Part shown: piece by piece, positions 1 to 4,964 of the stretch | How positions within the stretch are numbered: position 1 is the first letter of the stretch | Layout of the letters: each line of letters starts with the position of its first letter | DNA from: Enterovirga sp. | GTDB lineage: Bacteria; Pseudomonadota; Alphaproteobacteria; Rhizobiales; Beijerinckiaceae | Direction of reading: 5' to 3' | NCBI GenBank assembly: GCA_028290385.1 | Contig: JAQGJZ010000096.1 | Coordinates: 1 to 6,641, forward strand | DNA: 6,641 bases | Notes under the pieces: model-generated | The model's input: the letters and a program-made list of their open reading frames with translations, nothing else | Database searches by the model: none | Told to the model about the DNA's origin: nothing | Made by a program: the position numbers and the translations under genes

Positions 1-1
1 C

Positions 2-334
2 GGACCGGACGGAAACGCGGAGCCGGTGCGCAGCCGGTACATTGATCCGACGAGCTTCGATTCCTGGGCCGAGGGCTGGCGCGCCCGCCTGTCCCAGGAG
101 CCGCAGGATGCAGCGACGCGGCAGGCAGCCATGCGGGCGGCCAACCCGGCCTTCATTCCCCGCAACCACCGCGTCGAGGAGGCCATCCAGGCGGGCCTGA
201 AGGACGATTTCGAGCCCTTCGAGGCGCTGCTCGCGGTGCTGTCGCGCCCCTACGACGACCAGCCGGAGCACGCCGCCTATCTGGAGCCGCCCGAGCCGCA
301 TCAGCGCGTGACGCGCACCTTCTGTGGAACGTGA
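2..334 (+). CDS. selO: Protein adenylyltransferase SelO (YdiU), C-terminal part only
   Basis: The 3' end of a gene whose start lies left of the window; the frame is open from base 2, giving about 110 residues before the TGA at 332-334. SelO proteins have a pseudokinase fold that binds ATP upside down and transfers AMP to protein Ser/Thr/Tyr residues, a role linked to redox stress. The visible part is the family's C-terminal tail: the [15 protein letters not shown] block, an acidic-aromatic segment ([10 protein letters not shown]), a PYDDQPE motif, and a terminal TFCGT with the cysteine near the end that is typical of bacterial members. The catalytic pseudokinase region is not in the window, so activity cannot be judged. 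An internal GTG at 26 is not a real start, because the homologous sequence continues upstream of it. Family assignment is confident; substrates are unknown. Confidence 0.9.
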   Translation, partial: GPDGNAEPVRSRYIDPTSFDSWAEGWRARLSQEPQDAATRQAAMRAANPAFIPRNHRVEEAIQAGLKDDFEPFEALLAVLSRPYDDQPEHAAYLEPPEPHQRVTRTFCGT

Positions 335-469
335 CGCTGGGGGGACGCGCGGACCCAAAGGCTCGGCGCAGATGCTGCAAAGTACACCTGCGTACCGAGG
401 CCTACACTCACGCGACGTTGATCCCGTTGCAGGTGCACGGTGCGGGGCGAGCCTGTATGAGGCGCGCCC

Positions 470-721
470 ATGCCCCGCTTCTACTTCGACATCTACGACG
501 GAAACCGTGACTCACGTGACGAAGAAGGGTCCGAATTCCCGGACCTGAAAACGGCCTGCGACGAGGCCGTCGCCGTACTTCCCACCATCGCCGGCTCTAG
601 TGTCTGGGCCAGCGGAGAGATCGTCGCGACGGTCCGCGATGCGGACGGAACCGCGCGCTTCCGTGCTTGCCTTTCGGTCAGGAGCGAAATGCTCGACGCG
701 GCCGAGCCAGGCCCGGCCTGA
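470..721 (+). CDS. Small DUF6894-like protein
   Basis: An 83-residue protein of unknown function. It opens with MPRFYFDIYDG, followed by a DEEGSEFPDL block and a late VRDADGT strand. This is the pattern I recall for DUF6894 proteins, which are abundant in Methylobacterium and other Rhizobiales: a short beta strand, an acidic Glu-Gly-x-Glu-x-Pro-Asp turn, a helix, then a beta hairpin. The start at 470 is supported by that conserved N-terminus and by a modest GAGG at 459-462, seven bases upstream. There is no signal peptide or membrane segment, so it is probably cytoplasmic. A 135-base gap separates it from selO, and I found no clear promoter or terminator in that gap. The gene converges on the next one, whose product resembles it. 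The family name is from memory and was not searched; no function is claimed. Confidence 0.72.
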   Translation: MPRFYFDIYDGNRDSRDEEGSEFPDLKTACDEAVAVLPTIAGSSVWASGEIVATVRDADGTARFRACLSVRSEMLDAAEPGPA

Positions 722-727
722 TCCCCG

Positions 728-955
728 CTAGCTGAGCAGGCCGGCGAGAGCCGGTCCGGCCGCGGCTCCGAGCGTAAGCCGCTTCACGGGCGTGCCGAAC
801 TCGTCCCGCACCACCATGACCCAGTCGCGCCGGTCCTCGCCGTGGGAGAAACCCTCCCGCAGCACGGCGAGCGCCCGATCGCGCGCCTCGATCAGCGCAG
901 CCTCGGTGTCAGGCAGGTCCGTCCCGGACGGATCGGTGATCGCGGTCGCATTCAT
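728..955 (-). CDS. Small DUF6894-like protein, divergent and lacking the usual N-terminus
   Basis: A 75-residue ORF on the minus strand, ending 6 bases from the stop of the convergent gene at 470-721. Its core (SGTDLPDTEAALIEA, then a helix, then VRDEFGTPVKRLTL) aligns by eye with the neighbour's EGSEFPDLKTACDEA and VRDADGTARFRACL, so the two look like diverged paralogs. The MPRFYFD-type first strand is missing and is replaced by MNATAITDP; reading upstream in frame (ending ...RVLCCG before the Met) does not restore it. No Shine-Dalgarno sequence precedes the ATG at 955. It could be an N-terminally shortened relic, a leaderless gene, or a wrong start. The protein-level similarity to a neighbour in a different frame and strand is the main reason to call it a gene. 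Confidence 0.55.
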   Translation of the reverse strand: MNATAITDPSGTDLPDTEAALIEARDRALAVLREGFSHGEDRRDWVMVVRDEFGTPVKRLTLGAAAGPALAGLLS

Positions 956-967
956 GCCGCAGCACAG

Positions 968-993
968 AACGCGCCCGGGCCGTCCGGGTTTCC
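968..993 (-). promoter_or_regulatory. Possible EcfG-type promoter, very close to the start at 955
   Basis: On the minus strand GGAAA (989-993) and CGTT (968-971) are separated by 17 bases. The alphaproteobacterial general-stress sigma factor EcfG recognises GGAAC-N16/17-CGTT, so this is one mismatch away. The -10 element ends only 12 bases before the ATG at 955, so transcription from it would give a leader of a few bases. That agrees with the missing ribosome binding site but is unusual. A chance match in GC-rich DNA is quite possible. Confidence 0.25.
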
Positions 994-1041
994 GGTCTCG
1001 CGGTGTGAATCGAGCCCGGATGGGCCGATCGCCTCCCCGCC

Positions 1042-1056
1042 GCCCGCCGGGCGGGC
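1042..1056. repeat. Short perfect inverted repeat, possible weak hairpin
   Basis: GCCCGCC and GGCGGGC flank a single base, forming a perfect 15-base palindrome-like element. As RNA it would fold as a 5-bp GC stem with a 5-base loop. It lies about 18 bases beyond the stop of the minus-strand operon (1074), where a terminator would be expected. No U-run follows on that strand, so intrinsic termination is doubtful. Such repeats arise easily in DNA this GC-rich. Confidence 0.3.
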
Positions 1057-1073
1057 AGCGGAGAGGATTTTGC

Positions 1074-1364
1074 CTAGGCGTCGCCGCTGCGCGCGTTGTG
1101 GCTGCGCTTGAGGTTGGACGTGTAGGTCGACTCCTTGCCGAGCATCGTGTCGGTGTAGCCCACCTGCGGGCCGGCGACCCCGCCCTGGTGCTCGGTCTGA
1201 TGCTCCGGGATGTTCGCCTGCGGCCCGGCCTCCTGCTTCATGCGGAGCGCCTTTTCGGCGTTCTGCTGCAGTTCGGACTTGCCGTCCGCCCCGGCGTCGC
1301 CGGCCTGCTCGCTGTCGTTTCCACTACCGAGCGCCGATTTGGCGCGCTGCAGGATGCTGGTCAT
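1074..1364 (-). CDS. Hydrophilic 96-residue protein of unknown function, second gene of a stress-type operon
   Basis: I do not recognise a named family. The protein starts with a short amphipathic stretch (MTSILQRAKSALG). It continues as a Gln/Glu/Gly/Ala-rich, probably disordered chain with an EHQTEHQ repeat, and ends with a more conserved-looking segment (GPQVGYTDTMLGKESTYTSN). It has no Cys, Trp or Phe, no signal peptide and no membrane segment. The start at 1364 is preferred because GAGGAG (complement of 1371-1376) sits six bases upstream. The same frame stays open to 1634, but that extension is antisense-like Thr/Arg/Ala repeats and runs over the real upstream gene. The gap to the upstream gene is 10 bases, and the ribosome binding site overlaps that gene's stop codon, so the two are probably translationally coupled. 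A role in desiccation or osmotic stress is inference from composition and promoter. Confidence 0.68.
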   Translation of the reverse strand: MTSILQRAKSALGSGNDSEQAGDAGADGKSELQQNAEKALRMKQEAGPQANIPEHQTEHQGGVAGPQVGYTDTMLGKESTYTSNLKRSHNARSGDA

Positions 1365-1374
1365 CTCTGTCTCC

Positions 1375-1638
1375 TCAACCGTGGCCGCGGTTCTGGTGAT
1401 GGTTGTCGACGTCCTTGTTCGCCTGGCCTTGCCCCTGCTGCTTCGGAGCACCGCCGGCGCCATCGCCGCCGCCGTTGTTACGGCTCTTGCCGTCATGCCG
1501 TTCGTCCGTGCCGCTGCGGTCGCGCATGGTCTCGTCACCCTGGTGACCCTGCTGGGAGGTCGCCGGGTGGGCGCCCGCATGGACGGGCTCGTGGCCCTTC
1601 TGTTTCTCGCTTCTGTTGTTGTGGTTGCGCGCAACCAT
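1375..1638 (-). CDS. Hydrophilin-like 87-residue protein, first gene of a stress-type operon
   Basis: An extremely hydrophilic, low-complexity protein: 16 glycines and 9 histidines in 87 residues, many Asn, Gln, Asp, Lys and Arg, and no Leu, Ile, Phe, Trp, Tyr or Cys at all. It includes a polar Gly block (NNGGGDGAGG) and a QQGQGQ stretch. It must be largely disordered and soluble. This composition fits the hydrophilin definition (glycine above 6% with high hydrophilicity), a class whose members protect enzymes during water loss; it loosely resembles KGG-type general stress proteins but lacks their repeat. The start is well supported by GGAGGGAG (complement of 1646-1653) seven bases before the ATG. 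An EcfG-like promoter lies further upstream. It is followed after 10 bases by the 96-residue gene. Function is inferred, not shown. Confidence 0.72.
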   Translation of the reverse strand: MVARNHNNRSEKQKGHEPVHAGAHPATSQQGHQGDETMRDRSGTDERHDGKSRNNGGGDGAGGAPKQQGQGQANKDVDNHHQNRGHG

Positions 1639-1684
1639 AGCGAAACTCCCTCCGGCGCTTCGAGCGCGCCCTCGTCGGGACGCT

Positions 1685-1710
1685 AACGACCAGCCCTCGC
1701 CGGTGGTTCA
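1685..1710 (-). promoter_or_regulatory. Candidate EcfG (general stress response) promoter of the hydrophilic-protein operon
   Basis: Reading the minus strand, TGAAC (1706-1710) is followed after exactly 17 bases by CGTT (1685-1688). The known EcfG consensus in Methylobacterium and relatives is GGAAC-N16/17-CGTT, so only the first base differs. It is correctly oriented. Transcription would start near 1678, leaving a leader of about 40 bases that contains the strong ribosome binding site of the 87-residue gene. EcfG control, via the PhyR/NepR partner switch, would fit hydrophilic stress proteins. The match is by eye and the start site is estimated. Confidence 0.5.
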
Positions 1711-1797
1711 GCGGAGCTTTCGGCAAGATGGCGCCGCCCCTTGGCCCCGAGGCCTGCGCGCAGAATCGACGCGGCGGGGATTCCATGGTGATCTTCC

Positions 1798-1815
1798 CCG
1801 GCGCGGGAGCGCCGG
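1798..1815 (+). promoter_or_regulatory. Leader hairpin upstream of the polymerase gene
   Basis: CCGGCGC (1798-1804) and GCGCCGG (1809-1815) form a perfect 7-bp stem closing a GGGA tetraloop. It lies 12 bases before the Shine-Dalgarno GGAGGA at 1828-1833. No U-run follows, so it is not a classic terminator. It could affect mRNA stability or translation of the polysaccharide genes if the transcript starts upstream of it; chance GC complementarity cannot be excluded. Confidence 0.35.
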
Positions 1816-1837
1816 CCGGCTAGATCCGGAGGACAGC

Positions 1838-4066
1838 ATGAGCAGCGTGGCACGCACACCCGCAGGCGGCATGCCCCTCCGCGACCATGACCGCTCCACC
1901 CTCGCCAGTTGGATCCCCGACGATCTGCCGCGAAGCCATCTCGTGGCGACCTGCGTCACGGCCGCCGTGGTCGCGCTCTGCCCCCTGCCCTTCGGGTCGG
2001 TGGACGCCTACTGGACGCTGGTCTGGACGATACCGCTCGCCCTTGCGCTGCCCGCCTTCTCCCTGCGGCGCCTGCGGGCGGGGCATCTGCCGGTCGTGCT
2101 GTCGGCTCTCGGGTTGGCCCTTGCGGCCGCCGCGGCCGTTTGGCTGCAGACGAAGCCGGGCCTGTCATGGGTCGAGCCGAACCCGCTCTGGGCGATGGCC
2201 GGCAAGGCGCTCGGACGCTCTCTGCCGGCGACCGTCTCGCTCGATCCGGCCCAGAGCTGGGCCGCGTTCGGCCGGCCGCTTCTGCTGGTGCTGGCGTTTC
2301 TGTGCGGTTTTTCGGCCTCGCTCGAGCGCAGTGCAGCGCGGCTGCTGTTCCGGGCGATCGCCTATGCCGGCCTCGGCTATGCGGTCTACGGCCTTGCGAC
2401 CCACCTCCTCGACCCGAACTCGCTGCTCGGGACGGAGAAGATCGCGTATGTCGAGGACCTGACCGGGACCTTCGTGAACCGGAACACGGCCGCCACCTTC
2501 TTCGGCTCGGTCATGATCCTGTGGTGGGTGCGGACGCTCGTCGAGCTCGACACGCGCGTGCCGCGTTCATCCGCGAGCCTCCGGGACTGGGGCGCGGCAG
2601 TTCTCGATGCGCCACCCCGGGCGCTCGTCCTGTCAGCTTTCGGCTGGTTCCTGGCCTTCGCGGCGCTCCTGCTGACGAGATCGCGGGCCGGGGTGCTGCT
2701 CTCGCTCGGCGGGCTGGCACTCGCCTCGCTGGTGCTGCTTCGGCACCGGCTGTCGGCTCGCGCCGGCCTCGTGACGGGTCTCGCCGGCACCCTCCTCCTT
2801 GGTGCGCTCGTGCTCGAGATCTTCGCCGGCGCCGTAGCGGGCCGGATCGGAACCCAGGGCCTGGTGGATCAGGGGCGGCTGTCGGCCTTCGGGTCGGCAC
2901 TCGCCATCATCAAGGACCATGCGCTTCTCGGGACCGGCCTGGGAACCTTCCCGGACGTGTTTCAGGCCTATCGCAGCGGCGAGATCAACACGGCAGGGAC
3001 CTGGGACCGGGCGCACAGCACCCCGCTCGAGATCGCGGTCGAGCTCGGCGCGCCGATCGCGCTCGCCGTGGTCCTCCTCTGGGCCGCGGGTCTCTGGCGC
3101 CTTCTCCGGGGCGCGCTGCAGCGGCGTCGCGACACGATCATCCCGGCGAGCGCGCTCGGCCTCGGCGTGCTCGGCTCGCTTCACGCGCTGGTCGACTTCT
3201 CGCCCCAGGTGCCGGGATACGGCGTCATGTGGCTCGCACTCCTCGGGGGCGGCATCGCCCAGAGCGTGAGGAGCGACGAGGGACCGGGAGCGCCGTCGTC
3301 GGCCCCGTGGCCGTCTCGCCCCCGGAAAGGGCTTGCGCGGCCGGTCCGGGCCCTGCTGCGGGCCAGCTTCGCGCTCGCGGCGATCGGCTCCGCCGCTTAC
3401 GTCGCGAGCCGATTGCCGGCCGAAATCGAGGCCGGTCCCGTCGTTTCCCTCGCGGACCGCATGGTGGGTGGGCTCGATTTCGACCGCAGCGCACTCGCGC
3501 GCTACGAGCCGCATATCCGCCGGGCCGAAGCCGACGAGACCTGCGGCCCCCTCCGGGCGGCCGTGGCCGTTATCCGGACCTACCAGGTGCAGCAGGCCGC
3601 CGCCGCGAACGATGCGGCACGGGCCCTGGATTATGTGCGGGCCGCGCTGCGGGATCTTCGGCAAAAGCTCGGCTGCGCTCCCCACGACGGCCTGTCATGG
3701 TTCACCTTGTTCACGCTCGAAGCCTCCTTGCGCGGCCGGGCCGGGACCGATTTTCCGTTTCTTCTCCTGTCCTACCGGCTCGCCCCGAACGAGGGTCAGC
3801 TCATGCGGATGCGCTCGCAGATCGGCACGGCCGTCCTGCGGGTCGCAAGCCCGGAGCTGCAGGGCTTTGTCCGGGAGGAATTCGTCCGGCTTGCGCGCGA
3901 CGACACCCGCACGGCGGCGGGCCTCATCGCGGGCGCGGGCGAGCCGCTCCGGGCGATCCTGCTGCCGCTGCTGGAGCAGGTGCCCCTCGACAAGCGCATG
4001 GAGATCGCACGCCAGCTCGAAGAGGAAGGGGTCGACGTGACGATCCCTGACATCGCCCCCAAGTGA
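1838..4066 (+). CDS. O-antigen ligase/polymerase-like (Wzy_C family) membrane protein
   Basis: A 742-residue polytopic inner-membrane protein, probably the polymerase (Wzy-like) or ligase of a surface polysaccharide, acting on undecaprenyl-linked chains at the periplasmic face. I count about 12 to 13 hydrophobic segments between residues 34 and 523. Family signatures include FVNRNTAATFF (212-222), LTRSRAGVLLSL (279-290), and the large loop with R347, GTGLGTF (365-371) and the AHS histidine H393 followed by E398 and E402; the Arg/His pair is what this superfamily uses in its active loop. After the last helix, residues 525-742 form a soluble, helix-rich domain that is longer than usual for the family. 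The start at 1838 is chosen for GGAGGA at 1828-1833; the frame stays open to 1616, but that part is antisense to the hydrophilin-like gene. It is first of three same-strand genes. Polymerase versus ligase cannot be settled from sequence alone. Confidence 0.87.
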   Translation: MSSVARTPAGGMPLRDHDRSTLASWIPDDLPRSHLVATCVTAAVVALCPLPFGSVDAYWTLVWTIPLALALPAFSLRRLRAGHLPVVLSALGLALAAAAAVWLQTKPGLSWVEPNPLWAMAGKALGRSLPATVSLDPAQSWAAFGRPLLLVLAFLCGFSASLERSAARLLFRAIAYAGLGYAVYGLATHLLDPNSLLGTEKIAYVEDLTGTFVNRNTAATFFGSVMILWWVRTLVELDTRVPRSSASLRDWGAAVLDAPPRALVLSAFGWFLAFAALLLTRSRAGVLLSLGGLALASLVLLRHRLSARAGLVTGLAGTLLLGALVLEIFAGAVAGRIGTQGLVDQGRLSAFGSALAIIKDHALLGTGLGTFPDVFQAYRSGEINTAGTWDRAHSTPLEIAVELGAPIALAVVLLWAAGLWRLLRGALQRRRDTIIPASALGLGVLGSLHALVDFSPQVPGYGVMWLALLGGGIAQSVRSDEGPGAPSSAPWPSRPRKGLARPVRALLRASFALAAIGSAAYVASRLPAEIEAGPVVSLADRMVGGLDFDRSALARYEPHIRRAEADETCGPLRAAVAVIRTYQVQQAAAANDAARALDYVRAALRDLRQKLGCAPHDGLSWFTLFTLEASLRGRAGTDFPFLLLSYRLAPNEGQLMRMRSQIGTAVLRVASPELQGFVREEFVRLARDDTRTAAGLIAGAGEPLRAILLPLLEQVPLDKRMEIARQLEEEGVDVTIPDIAPK

Positions 4067-4120
4067 TCCCGCACTCGCGGCCTCTCACGTCGGCGACAAC
4101 AACTTGGCGCCGGAGCTCGA

Positions 4121-4957
4121 ATGCTAACGCTTGCCAGCATCTTGGGAGGGCGCGACAGTAGCGACCCGCATTGGCTGGACCGGGCCCGGATGTTCAGACG
4201 AGTCCTCGCCGCTTTGCGCAAGGCTTCCCCGGGGCAGCAACCGGAGCCGCCGCAGCTGCCGGGACGGATGCGGGTCTACGCTGTGGGAGACATTCACGGC
4301 CGGGCGGACCTTCTCGCCCGCATGCGCGACCTCATCGCGGCCGATCTCGCCCGCACGGCCCCGGACGAAGCGCTCGTGGTGCTGCTCGGCGACTACATCG
4401 ACCGGGGGCCGGATTCGAAGGGCGTTCTCGAAAGCCTTGCCCGCGAGCCCTTTCCCGTGCCGACCGTCGCGCTGCTCGGGAACCACGAGGCGATGCTGCT
4501 CGAATTCTTGGAGCGGCCTCAGGCGGGCGAGGCGTGGCGACGGTTCGGCGGGATCGAGACGGTCCACTCCTATGGCTTGGAGGTCGCGGACCTGCGAAGC
4601 GCCAACAACCTCCCGGCGGTCGCGCAGGCGCTGAAAGCGGCCATTCCGGACCATCACATGGCGTTTCTGCGCGGGCTGCAGACCTCGCACAGGGTCGGCG
4701 GATACTTCTTCTGCCATGCCGGCGTGCGCCCGGGCGTTCCGCTGGAGGGCCAGCGCGAGGAGGATCTCCTCTGGATCCGGGACGAGTTCATCGGATCGGA
4801 CGCATCCTTCGGCGCAATGGTCGTGCACGGCCATACGCCCAGCGAACAGCCCACCGTGCGCGGGAACGCCATCGGGATCGACACCGGGGCCTACATCACG
4901 GGCCGGCTGACCTGCCTCGCGCTCGGGCCGACCAGCATGTCCTTCCTGTCCACCTGA
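4121..4957 (+). CDS. PPP-type metallophosphoesterase (serine/threonine phosphatase-like)
   Basis: A 278-residue cytoplasmic calcineurin-like phosphoesterase with the complete two-metal site: GDIHGR (56-61), GDYIDRG (90-96), GNHE (120-123), H199 in FCHAGVRPG, and VHGHTP (235-240). The DxH / GDxxDRG / GNHE order is that of bacterial PPP phosphatases such as PrpA/PrpB and lambda phosphatase, or of related ApaH-type diadenosine hydrolases; substrate cannot be read from the motifs. The start at 4121 follows GGAG at 4112-4115 by five bases. A downstream ATG at 4190 (residue 24, MFRRVLAALRK) is an alternative, since the first 23 residues lack obvious family features. The gene sits 54 bases after the polymerase and 7 before the glycosyltransferase, so it is almost certainly co-transcribed with the latter. 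It may dephosphorylate a protein or sugar phosphate in polysaccharide production; that is inference. Confidence 0.87.
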   Translation: MLTLASILGGRDSSDPHWLDRARMFRRVLAALRKASPGQQPEPPQLPGRMRVYAVGDIHGRADLLARMRDLIAADLARTAPDEALVVLLGDYIDRGPDSKGVLESLAREPFPVPTVALLGNHEAMLLEFLERPQAGEAWRRFGGIETVHSYGLEVADLRSANNLPAVAQALKAAIPDHHMAFLRGLQTSHRVGGYFFCHAGVRPGVPLEGQREEDLLWIRDEFIGSDASFGAMVVHGHTPSEQPTVRGNAIGIDTGAYITGRLTCLALGPTSMSFLST

Positions 4958-4964
4958 GGCCAGC

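Noticed and set aside
335..469. A possible promoter or terminator in the gap between selO and the first DUF6894-like gene
   Set aside because: GGAAC occurs at 326-330, but the base positions 16 to 17 downstream read CGCG, not CGTT. No hairpin with a U-run was found.
1365..1634. A 90-codon upstream extension of the 96-residue gene
   Set aside because: It consists of Thr/Arg/Ala-rich sequence in another frame over the 87-residue gene. The GAGGAG site directly before 1364 identifies the real start.
1210..1686. A plus-strand ORF of 158 codons that looks like a multi-span membrane protein
   Set aside because: It is the antisense of the two hydrophilic genes. Complementing Asn, Asp, Gln and His codons yields Val, Leu and similar codons, which produces false membrane segments. 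It has no ribosome binding site, whereas both minus-strand genes do.
1616..1837. A 74-codon upstream extension of the polymerase gene
   Set aside because: The frame is open, but the extension is Arg/Pro-rich, overlaps the start of the hydrophilin-like gene, and lacks a ribosome binding site. GGAGGA at 1828-1833 marks the ATG at 1838.
2633..3685. A minus-strand ORF of 350 codons
   Set aside because: It is antisense to the polymerase, rich in Arg/Gly/Glu/Pro, with no recognisable motif and no ribosome binding site.
1909..4050. A long plus-strand ORF of 713 codons in a second frame of the polymerase gene
   Set aside because: The translation is Arg/Ala/Gly/Pro-rich with no domain. It is a frame shadow caused by the high GC content, while the other frame has clear Wzy_C motifs and membrane segments.
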